A stretch of 64,000 nucleotides of DNA from Jaapia argillacea MUCL 33604 (lineage: Eukaryota; Basidiomycota; Agaricomycetes; Jaapiales; Jaapiaceae): positions 78,660 through 142,659 of the forward strand of contig KL197767.1 of NCBI GenBank assembly GCA_000697665.1. Direction: 5' to 3'. Numbering within the stretch: position 1 is the stretch's first letter; every line of letters begins with the position of its first letter. The translations under genes were made by a program, and so were the position numbers. This document shows, in pieces, positions 35,077 through 45,663 of this stretch. A model generated the notes under the pieces. The model was not told where the DNA came from. It did no database searches and saw nothing but the letters and a program-made list of their open reading frames with translations.

Positions 35077-35400
35077 TGTGGCCGTATTGCAGTACGAGCA
35101 AAGGTCTTCGTACAGCAGCGGCGGTCAGGGCGCTAAATCAACGTCAACGAGAAAGTTTTGGAGGAATGGCTGTATGACAGGCGTCACGGTTTAAGAAAGG
35201 TGAAGAACCGGAGAGTATTTGTCGAGACCACACAAGCCACGACACTTCTGGTGGGCTGGTGGCTGCCACGGCAATCCAAATTCGGAAGTCAGCCTCGGCG
35301 GCAACGCCCAGCGGGTGCACAGCATTGGGAAACTATCGAAGCAGAGAGCCTTGCAATAAATCTTGACCGACCTGCACCTCAACTTTAATTATCTAGTCCA
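35077..35400. promoter_or_regulatory. Divergent intergenic region between F-box gene and Zn-cluster gene
   Basis: The 324 bp between two outward-facing starts (35076 minus, 35401 plus) must contain both promoters. I see no convincing TATA box at the usual distance on either side. Confidence 0.45.
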
Positions 35401-37712
35401 ATGGCAACATCCTTGAACAACCCAGCACACAAAAAGGACCCTCAGAAGCTGGCCATAGCTGCAGAGGGGTTTGAGATGGCCGTCGCGCCCTTGCAGGAGA
35501 AGGTCTATGTCTTTGCTGCCTTTCTGGGGGAATTGAGGTCGGCACTACCCCTCAATGGCGTGGATGAAGTGAACAGTCGCTGCATGCCTGAGTTCAGGGC
35601 GGTCATGGTACGTTCCATCCCAATTTGGTATTTCAAACGACTCTAATTCTCGCTGCCAGTCAAGCTATTACAGCGACTTGAAGTGCTTGGACAAAATCAG
35701 GAAAACATTCAATCGAAGCGTGGACCTTGCTGAGCCCAACATAATCAGACAACTCAATGACATTATCGAGCGGCTCAATGCCTCAGGGACCCCTTTTGCT
35801 GCGGCCGAGCTCTATGAACTTGATCCCGACCAGTCAAGCGTCCCGGAATCCAACCCAGGTTCCGCATTTGAGAAAGTCAATCGATTTTGGCTTCTCGACC
35901 CGATTCCTGGTGAGTTCTCTCTCTTTTTGCGTCGTCTTTGTCTGATAAACCTGACTCAGCTTCCCAACCAAGCTCAGGTTATACGCGACCTGGAGCTGTA
36001 GCCATTGTGCCTGGTAAGTTGGCGTCTAGCCATACCGTTAGCGATATTTCACACTCGCGTCATCGTATAATACAGCCATCGATACACCTCAGGCCTCATT
36101 CTCCACCCAGGATCCTGGTCCCCAACCCATTCAACAGCGCACACACAGCATCTCCCATACCGATCCTACACCAACTGACGCTGAGCGGTTTCGGCTCGTG
36201 GCCGGATATGTGGCTGAGCGGGAGGGAGAGGCTGAAGCCAGTGGGGGCACCAATGATGATCAAACCCGATTCGAGAAGTTCGGGGATCCTTTGCAAGAAG
36301 GTGGGAAGGAACGGGAGGAAGAGGCAGGGCATCCCATGGATATCGGGAGCGAGGCGCAAGCTGCAGAAGACGATGTCGAAATGGAAGCGGCTGATGGCGA
36401 CGTGGAAGTAGGCTCACCCACCCACGGAGTTGACGTTCTTGATACGACTTTCACCATCCTCCCCAGCAGACGCGGGAAAAGACAGCCAATCTCTTCGCCA
36501 GGTGGAAAGAATGTCAAACGCTCAAAATCCCACGATGGGACTGCTGCAAACATTGCCCCCATCAACCTTGAAGGCTCTGACGATGATGAAAGTACACCAT
36601 CCGACTTGGGTGCCTTTGAGGTTTTGTCTGGCTTCATGGGTTACGAGCCCAAGTGGACGGAATCGCTTGCCCAGGTGAGTTGGTTTACGTTTGCCATAGG
36701 TTGTTGTTGACGGCGGCATCAGCGGTATTCTAACCCCTGTCAAAACTGCACCAATGTGGGCGCCATATGTGCCCTATACACCGACAGGTCAAAGCTCGAG
36801 CCAGAGGACCCCACGAAGTCTAAGACTTGCCTCTTCTGCCGCTTACGCAAGAAGAAATGCCGTCCGTCTCGCTCCGGACTCCCTACCGAGCATAATATCC
36901 ACTTCAACGCCAATGCCAAGCCGGTTCTGTGTTTAAGGACTAAACACGGTGCGCCATGCAGAAAGCGTAAGGCTACGCCCGTCAAGGCTCGCAGGCCCAA
37001 GCTAATACCCTACGTCTTGATAACTACGGTGCCGCATCCTGCCAAGGGGTCATTGTCAACACCTGGACAGCTGGTACCATCCAGCCGATCTGGTGCCAAG
37101 GCTCAGAATGCGAGCAGCTCTCCGAGGAACGCACTGCCGAAGTCGATACCTGACGTTCTGGAGGGAGCAGGTGAGGAAGACGACGTCACTACCGGGGACT
37201 CTGAACCGAAAGGCAAAACAAAGGGTATGGTTCTCGCTCTCCTCCCGTTCTGCCGCTTAGCTCACTCACACTTCTCCGCAGTGAATGACTCTATGGACTC
37301 GAAGGTGATTGCATCCCTGTGAGTTGCTAACCATTCTTCACCTGCTCTCCAACTCTGCTAACCACCTTTGCACGTTTCTCTCACATAATGCCTGTGCTCA
37401 AAGCCTGTTACAAATTTGAACGTACGTTGATCCTGCTACTCAGGCGGTTTCTCCGGGCATGGTTGGCAGCGGGTACCCCTCGTAAGTTCATCCGTTTCAT
37501 TGCTGCCTTCTCCTCCATTCAACCTCCACAAGGCCTACTTCGAGGAGCTGAAGCGCGAAGTCTACGAGCTCAAGAATGAGTTATTGGGACTTAAAAAGGT
37601 TACACAGATGCCTCCCGCAACCAACTCCACTAATCAAGAACTCTGTGAGAAAAACACTGAGCTCTCAGCTCGCATCGAGGTCCTCGAGAAGAAAATGGCC
37701 GAGTCCACTTGA
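35401..37712 (+). CDS. Zn(II)2Cys6-like protein with C-terminal coiled coil (610 aa)
   Basis: Eight exons join in phase: 35401-35607, 35660-35909, 35960-36013, 36076-36674, 36723-37224, 37282-37304, 37404-37421, 37533-37712. Exon 5 holds two half-clusters, C376-x2-C379-x6-C386 and C406-x2-C409-x6-C416, the fungal binuclear zinc cluster pattern. The 19-residue gap between halves is longer than the usual 5-12, so zinc geometry is uncertain. The second half is basic (CRLRKKKC). The C-terminus (last 60 residues) is a heptad-rich helix (EELKREVYELKNELLGLKK and a second helix), suited to dimerisation. Upstream is an acidic/Ser region and an N-terminal helical part. The likely role is nuclear, DNA-binding regulation, by analogy only. 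Exons 6-7 are short, with a weak GTGATT donor. Confidence 0.78.
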
Positions 37713-39290
37713 GCCTGAGGGAGGTGTTGTTATAATTCCGAGTCAACTTGAGCATGGTGTAAAGTATGAGGTAATTGCATGATCCGTGTCCCCATTGCCG
37801 TCCCTCAACCCGCATGCCTTTACTTCTGGCGTTTTTTTCTACATGCCGACTCGTCATTACCTGCATCCGCCTTCATGTATTATCCGATAACCTTGTGATT
37901 TATGTACCCTCTATAATGTTGTGGTGTGCGTGCTTCGAGGTGCACGGCCCAAGATACCTACTAGCCTCAACCCCTTCCTCGACATCCGCGCACCGCGTAA
38001 CCCTCGCCCGTTCAAGGATTCTATTTGACATGTCTCTCCAACCTCAACCATATGAGCGTTGTGCGGTGCGCTCAATTACAGCTTCACTCGCCAGTGCGTT
38101 TCAATTACTCCCGCCAAGGGACTGTTTGCAGTTATACTTGAAGTCGTCCCGGTCGTAACACAAGGCTGACGCAACGGGTTCCAGAGGAGAGCGCATGTCG
38201 CATTTTCTGCCTGGGGCTTACACTCCTGGCAGAGGCGGCCAGCGAGACCAAGGAGGACTCATAAACCCGGACGGCTCGTGGTTGAGCGTCAAATCACATG
38301 ACTTCAGTTCAGCTGACTGTTCCAAGTTGAACGATTTCATCGACGTTGATTGGTCGATCAATAACAGAAAGCTTGTTATGGCGCTTTTCATGAATATCCG
38401 GAATCTGCTCGACATTTGCCCCTTTTGACGTGCATCCATTCGCTTGAAAGCACCCCGTCCCCTCTGATATCCTTCGCGATCTTAGCCCCCTCCTTCCTCG
38501 AAGTGCTTTCAATACAGCGAAGTTGTGGATGATCAGAGGAGTCTAATTTACAGGCTCATGGCAAGTCCGACAAACCGATTCCGATTTTTTTTATACCGAT
38601 GTCCTGATTTTCGACTTTCAGTTCTTGTCAGAACCTCCACCTACACCTAACGATAGCGCCAACCTAACGTGTGGTTAAAGACCACCTTGGTCGCCTGGAG
38701 GACTCGTAGGGAAACCCGGCGAAGCAACTGCTCCATTCATCTCAATTCATCGAAACCCCACTCCTCCCCCCTTTCACCCAAGACTGTCACAATCACCATC
38801 ATTGCGATCGCCATTGCTTTTATTTTCCTTTCCATGACCACACACACAACCCATACGAACCGACTCTCAGGGAGGCTTTGATTTCGTTCGAACTCTCGAC
38901 TGTGCGCCCAGTCATCCCATTCCGCCCCTCCTCGGCTCAAGCTTGTTCGCTCTCGTCCAAACGAAAACCGTTCATCATAGGGATGTAGCGAAGGGCAAAG
39001 AGGGCTAGGGAACAAGGATAAGGGCCACAGGTAGGTAAATTCTAAATATTCCGTTGACTAAATCGCTTATTTCGCTTTCAGGTCTTTCTGCGAGCCCCGT
39101 CCCCATCTTCCATCAGCCCTCCCTACTGTCAGGACTCCGAATAAACACCTCCTTTTGCGCTCCGAGGAGCCCAACCCCTCCAACACCCAGCCAATGTACC
39201 CTCCACCCACTTTTCCCCTTCGAAATCAACTGTCGCTGGCTTCGCAGGTGGCTAAGCACCGCCGGCGACATTTATAAAATCATCAGATAA
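37713..39290. other. Intergenic, no recognised gene
   Basis: Short frames without motifs or phase-consistent splicing. Separates the Zn-cluster gene from a copia remnant. Confidence 0.4.
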
Positions 39291-39292
39291 GC

Positions 39293-41030
39293 GAAACGAA
39301 GCGTTTACTTCGTTTTCCATGGGTCCATTCACTCCGACCTACCAGTTCCCTTCAAGTAATGAAACACGCGTCTGACGGCCTCCCAATGAACCTGTCCAGG
39401 ATCCATTGGGAACCTAAAATTTGTGGTGACAGCGAAGAATATGTCTGGCTGAGCAGCGAGAGCATGTGAGGGAACCGCCTCGCAATAGGGGATATCTCGA
39501 ATCAGAGCATTCACGCGTGGACGAAAGGGGTTGTGACGACGAGAGGTGGATATTGGTTACCATCGGGGTTAGGATGGTTTGAGGTCTTCGAAGGAGTAGT
39601 GACGAAGGATTGAATCGACGCAGGAGCGCTGACAGATTTGAGTGGTAAGTATCTCGCATTCTTGCTGTACCTCGATACTTAACAACCAACGCAACTCACC
39701 TAGGTCCGTGACCTCAACAAACTTCGCCAAATTCTTCTTGAAGTCAACAACTAGAGCAAGATTCAAAGCCACGAGAGTGCAGTCATCGATATGAACCGCG
39801 ACAATTATGCTGCCATCCTTGTCTCGTCGACAGAAGACAGCTTCTTCTCCCTGAACGCGAGTGAAGCCCAACTTGTCCACGAAGATCCAAGTATGCTTCT
39901 GGTACCCGCGGCGACCAGATTGCTTCAAGTCCTAAACAGTCTTCCAGAGACAAAGGGCCTTGCCAGAGGAGTTCGGAGCGTGGTAGCCAGGGGGATGACG
40001 CGTGTACAGAATTTCGAAGTCGGTAAGTTCGCTTTTTTGATAGGCTCCCTTCATGTCAACTTGATGAGGTTCGTGGTCGTTGCGCGGCTTGCCATAGGTA
40101 CGTAAGTGTCGAGATAATAGTCTCCTGGGACTTGACTGAAACCCTGGGCTAATTACTAGGCGAGGCTTGTGACGGATAACATGGCTGGCGGCATCTATCT
40201 TCCCGCGAAAGATCCAATGACGTTCATGCCTTCCGATTCATCTCCAAGGCTCCAAGTTCCCGAATCCTCAAGCATCTTCGGCTCGTCATTGATTGGATTC
40301 TCCCACTCTAACCAATCCGGCCCTCCCTTGGCCTCGGCGAGATTTTTTGGTTCCAGGGCCTCAACCTCGCCAATCTCAGCCACCAGCACATACTCAACTC
40401 CCGTCACTTCCTGCACCTCGTCCTGCGTATCTTCGACAGTGGATGTACGACACCATGGCACCGACATTCCAACCGGCACTGCAGGATCTGATGGATGTGC
40501 TGAGGTCGTGCCCTCACCACTGGCAGACTGTAGATCTCGAAGATAGTGAGACAGCTTGCGTTCACGTTGCGAACGCGTTGCCACAGGCTCAGTGGGTTGT
40601 ACAGGGGCAGGAATGGGCTCGAGACGGGAATGGTGACCTCAGAATGGGTGAGTTGAATCGTTTAATGCTGGAGAGTCGGAGTCGTTTCGCTGACTGTGAA
40701 GTCTTCTGTAGGCTCCCCTTCGAAATGAATCGGAGCCAATCACGAGATGGGAATGGGTTGTCGTCGCGAGTCGTAGCCCAGGACCGGTATCTCCAGTCAA
40801 GGAGCCGAAATCGTCGCACTCGGGTTTTGAACAGTGTACAGCCGTGGGCGAGTTGGTGTGACTTCCGTCAATGCTTTGATGGATGCGAGGAGTCTGAGGT
40901 GAATTTGGAGGTGAATCGGGTGGAGGAAGCACGGGTAAGGCATGGTCTTCAACCTTGCTAGATGTCGAGCGATGCATGAGCGGGCGTCGTTCGTCAAGAG
41001 GCCAACCGGTCGCCCAATCCAAGCCCTTTC
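39293..41030 (-). mobile_element. Ty1/copia remnant: linker, reverse transcriptase and RNase H-side fragment (minus strand)
   Basis: The minus strand, read from 41022 down, gives a Pro/Ser-rich linker (LPPPDSPPNSPQTPR), then RSQRERKLSHYLRDLQ and AKGGPDWLEWENPINDEPK (40584-40195), the start of the copia reverse transcriptase. After a gap, 39928-39569 reads LKQSGRRGYQK, FVDKLGFTR, AVHIDDC and DLGELRWLLSIEV, the second half. The palm YVDD box is HIDD. 39514-39329 reads QPDIFFAVT and WEAVRRVFHYLKG, the post-polymerase part. Several stops interrupt it. It is related to the element at 20.9-24 kb but not identical in linker. Confidence 0.88.
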
Positions 41031-43034
41031 TGACCGCGTGAGCTCTCGGAATGGGACAGGTCTGATTGATCCGTAATGGCTGCTAAACTAAGCGCATATG
41101 TAACCCATTGGATTGATAGGCTATTTTCAAAGGACACTGTTGAGGTTCCGAGTCAGAAACTCGGTCACCCCCGCCTCTCAACGTCTCTCAAGGTTTCATA
41201 CCTAGAATTGTAGCGGCGGCAAGCGCCAGTCCCCGACCTCCTGCGTGTACACTGTACAACAGCAATTCTCGAGTGAAAGCTTAGTATCAAAACCCGCTTA
41301 AAACCTGATCAAATCAGCTGTGATTCATTGAGATACACGAACTCAGTGAAGCTACAGTAATCAAGTTGTAATCTATAATACAATCCACAGTTGTGACAGA
41401 CAAAGTAACGGTCACAAACCACGCGAGACAAACCACGCGAGTGACCGTCCAGCTCTGTGATCATTTTCCTCAGTCCTGTGTCGTCTTAGCATCAAAATTT
41501 TGCTCCCAAATGTCTCTTTGCTACCATGTCCAAGATTTACGTGCGGTCCGGGATGCGTAGACAGCACCAGATCCCACTCTGTGGTACTCTGTGCACTCGC
41601 GTCACAAGCGAGACAAACCACGTGGTTTATGTCTCCGTCACATTTCGCATCCCTCTCCGACTGCCCGACCACTATTCATGGGTACCCCACTCTCAACCAT
41701 CCGACGACTGAACTGCGGAAGGGAGCAGCAGTGCCAGAGGTGCTGCTGCTGAGTTTTTCAAACTTCTAAGTCATTTCAAAAATCAATTATTGCCCTTCGT
41801 GGCGATACACGCAGCCAACCATTCAAACCACTACCAGGGGACAAAGGCGATGAGCCTCCAATGGCATATGGACAGTCGAAGGTGGCGGCGGCGCCGTAGG
41901 TGCCGCCGCTGAGACTCTCAAGCTTTCATTCTTTGTATTTATAATTGTGAGCTGTTGCGAGCAGGTTAGATACCCCTCCGGGACGGAGTCACGGGTAGCG
42001 GCTAGTAAACTTGAAATCCAATTCCGAGCGTGTGACATTCATGACACCAGTGCGTGACCGTTGTGACCGATCGTGTTTCTCCCTCTCGGTTTCTAGTAGT
42101 TACGGTTCGCTGCTCTGAGTGCTTCCGTCCCGAGGTCTCTATTTCGTGAGATAGATAGTTGTGAAAATTCTGAATTGCTGCTATCCGCCTCTTTGTCCAA
42201 GGCTCTTTTTGACGCTGCACTGGTTACTGTGGGTGTTGCTGTGGCTTGGGCCGTCCGCAATAGGATATTGCAACCAGGGCCACGCATTGTTATCAAGGCC
42301 ACAGATCAAATTTGATTGCGATACAGTCATCAACGGGTCCTTGAGACACCACGGGTCCTTGATACACTCGATGTTTCGACCGGTTTCCAGCCTCTCTGCT
42401 AGGCAAAGTCGTTGGGAAGTGACACTATGGTGTCTAGGCTATAACTACCTCCCATCCTGATACAGGCAACCATCCCAATAAATTAGAAACTTGGGTGTCT
42501 TTCGGGTGTCCCCGTGGGTTTTGAAAAATTGGAAAACCTTTCACCATTCCTGAGAGCGATGACCAGGGAAAACTCATGCAAATTTGGTGTCAAAACCTCG
42601 CCACTGATCGCCTGCATGGTGTGCAGCAAAGAATATGCCAATACATGTTCTCTACCGAGTGCTACAGCGCCAACACTCCTCATGAGACACGCGTCTCACT
42701 CGATGTAGTCGCTGATTACATCAACTGGTACCAAAAATAGTAATGTGACTATACCGTGACAAGGTGTCTCAAGGACCCGTATCGGCTCAAAATGGCCCTC
42801 CTCCGAGTTTTGTCTCGCATTCAACGAGTAGCTAACAGGGGATCGTCAAAACTCCCATACAGCACCTTGAGACTCTATAAGACAATACTAGATAGTCAAA
42901 ATTTCCAGAAGGCCTTGGTGGAGGCTGCTAAATATGATATGAATTTTGGTGTCAAGGACCCGTAGATGACTGTACTCTTCTATAAAGGCGAGCCGTTCAA
43001 CAATCCACCTCCATCTCTTTAACCCCCAGCAACC
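41030..43034. other. Intergenic with hairpins and a repeated GTGTCTCAAGGACCCG motif
   Basis: No gene supported. Two similar GC-rich hairpins lie near 41721-41748 and 41879-41912. From 42333 to 42964 a 16-17 bp motif occurs four times in both orientations (see findings). The last 50 bp hold the FunK1 TATA box. Confidence 0.5.
42981..42987 (+). promoter_or_regulatory. TATA box of the FunK1 gene
   Basis: TATAAAG starts 54 nt upstream of the ATG at 43035, followed by a CA-rich leader (ttcaacaatccacc) ending in ccagcaaccATGG. Distance and context fit a basidiomycete core promoter. Confidence 0.55.
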
Positions 43035-45663
43035 ATGGCTGACCCTTCCTCCACCAGGGATCGCAAATCAACTCGCAAGACAACTCGCATCAAATCACCC
43101 AACCCCAACCCCCCACTCGACCCTCTACAACTTCCCCTGTACTATCGCTCAGACTCTAGTTCGAGCGAGCCCCCCCACGAGGGTCTCCCCCTCACCACCT
43201 TGGATACCGGACCCATTCGCCAGTCTATCATCTCATACGAATCCGCGAGCAAGACCGTCAATCCCCCACCTGCAGAAATGTATAATCCCCCATCGTCGAC
43301 CATGTCAGGCGGCTCCATTGCCGCAGAAACTTCTGACAGTAAGAACGCTCAAGGTCGAGGGCGAGTCGTGGCCCCTGGCTTAATGTCTTTCTCGCCAAGT
43401 GCCGTCGAAGACACACCCTTCAAATCCAGCACTCATGTTGAGATGGGGGGTCCGCGTGCGGTCGATGAACTCAGGTTATTGCTGAAGGCCGAGTTGGCGG
43501 GTTGCTGGGTTGATGGAGGGCGGAAATTTGCGAGGGATGTTTTCATGAAGAAGGGAAAGGAGCAGCGCCAGGTGGATGCCCAGATGGCGTCGTTCTTGAA
43601 AGTTTATAAGGGATGGTCAGAGACGGAACGCCGATGGATTGACACTCCCCAAAAACCCAGGGCAGAAAAGGTTCTGTACAAGCCAATGGTAGAGCGCATC
43701 AACGCAATCCTGGAACATTTCAATCTGAGCGGATCTCGAAGGGCAATCGACACCCACTCCACCCCGATGGAACACATCAAACACTCCTACGTGACCCTCC
43801 TCAAAACCAAACCCGACATCTGTATCATGGGAACCGGGCGAGCAATCTCTGGGTCAAACTCCCTGTCCGATCCCACATACCGTGGTTGCACCGCCTGCAT
43901 CGAGGTCAAACTTGGGAAATTGTCGGAAAACGACATCGTTCAAGTTGCCGTCTACGCCCGCGAACTCATCATCCAACAGCACAATCGTCGTTTCGCGTAC
44001 GGACTTCTGCTTTCGGCGACCCACGCTTGTCTTGTCCAATACGACCGCGCGGGGTTGATGTACTCGGCCAAAATTCGCGTCCACCAGACTCCAACCACCC
44101 TCATTCGATTCATCCTCGGCCTCGCTTCTCTTGATGAGCGCGCCCTCGGCTTCGACGATAACATATATTGGGGCCCAGATGGAAATCGCCGATTGGATGT
44201 CAATATTAATGGAGTCGTTGAATCCCTTCCTGCGTTACAGGAAGCACCTCTCTTTTTCCGCATGTCCATCCGTGGGCGGGGCACGATAGCATGGAGTGTC
44301 GACTATCGCGGCAGTCGGGCCCTTGTCAAATACGCATGGCGTGCCGTCGATCGTAAACCGGAGCTCGAGTTTCTCGAGTGTGTCAAGAAAGCTGGTCTGA
44401 AGGGTGTCGGCCAGCTAATCTTTGGAGGCGAAGCGGAGTTAATTTCAGAGAACCGGTGGGGTAAAGAGCGGCGTATGAGACATCACCATAGCCAACCGGG
44501 AACCAAACCAAAAACCGAAGTGCCCGTTTGGATCAGTGATCGTCGGTATTGCTATCTGGTGATGAAACATTGGGGACGTTGCCTCGATCACTTCACAACC
44601 AAGTTGGAGTTGCTGACTGCATTTCGGGACGCAATCGCAGGTATGATTGCCTTCTCCCTCACCTCGGGCAGAATCTCACACGAATCGTACTAGGCCATCG
44701 TGCTTTACTCGAGATTGGTATTCTCCATCGCGATGTCAGTCTCCGCAACATCCTCCTTGGAGACCCTAACGATGTCGGCAACCGTGGAATTCTCATCGAC
44801 CTTGACCTCGCTCTTGAGGTCGGGAGAGCATCCAGCAATGCGGCGACTGATTTCAGAACTGTAAGCATAACCTCCCTTTTGCATCTTGTTTATCACTGCT
44901 CATTCTTCCTCCGTAGGGTACTCGCGCCTTCCAATCTCTGAGAATTTTGTCTGGCGGCGGTCACCACAACTATTTTGATGACCTCGAATCATTCTTCTAC
45001 GTCCTATGTTGGATATATTTCTGCTATGAAGGACCCCACTCCAAAGTTAAGATTCCGCATCGGACTATCGTGAACTGGGAGGCGGATGGAGAGCAAGCGG
45101 AAGAAGCCAAATCAAAATTCATTCAGGTCGGACTCACGTTCGAACCCCCTGAGTGGTGGGGTATGACGATTCGAAGCCTAATCATCTCCTTACACGCCAT
45201 CTTCTGGGGGAGACACCAAGCGCGAATTCAGGAGCAAGCCGCTTTGCGGAACGCGGCGGTGGCACGGCAGGACCCCCACCGGAAACGTGATGTCCCCGCC
45301 GCGGCAGTTGTCGCGCCGCCGTCCCCCGATCCTTCGCCATCCACACCTCAGCCGAAGATGGGGGAGTTCCGTCAACTTCCTCCTGAAGTGGCGGCAGACT
45401 ATGACAATATTCTTCGTCATATTGACGACGCCATCGAAGGGGTACTGGAGGAGTCTGGCCTCGCCCCAGCTCCTGCTCTCACTCAACCCAATCCTTCAAA
45501 CCCCTCTGGGTATCAGAATAATCCACAGTCTCCAACACTCGGGACCGATGTATCGCTCAGCCAAAGTCCGAAGCGGAGGCAAGCCGAACTCCAAGACGAG
45601 GGTGTTGATGACAACGACAGACCGTCGACTCCGACCTCGAAACATAAGAGGATCAAACAATAA
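43035..45663 (+). CDS. FunK1-type fungal protein kinase (839 aa)
   Basis: Three exons, 43035-44640, 44694-44860 and 44917-45663, join in phase. The fungal-specific FunK1 kinase layout is complete: candidate ATP-binding Lys in LVKYAW (K432), catalytic loop HRDVSLRNIL (H547-D549), metal-binding IDLDLA (D571/D573, replacing DFG), then GTRAFQSLRIL and an H-x-x-(W/Y)DDLES-FF-VL block. FunK1 kinases phosphorylate protein substrates and are expanded in mushroom-type fungi; their biological roles are mostly unknown. The N-terminal half includes KPDICIMG (D261) and CIEVKLGK (E290, K292), spaced like a PD-(D/E)XK nuclease core. The C-terminus is disordered, Pro/Ser-rich, ending in basic KHKRIKQ (possible nuclear signal). 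Introns are 53 and 56 nt. A TATA box lies 54 nt upstream. No frame damage. Confidence 0.95.

Noticed and set aside
40293-40961. 222-codon plus-strand ORF
   Set aside because: Antisense of the copia reverse transcriptase remnant, whose motifs are on the minus strand.
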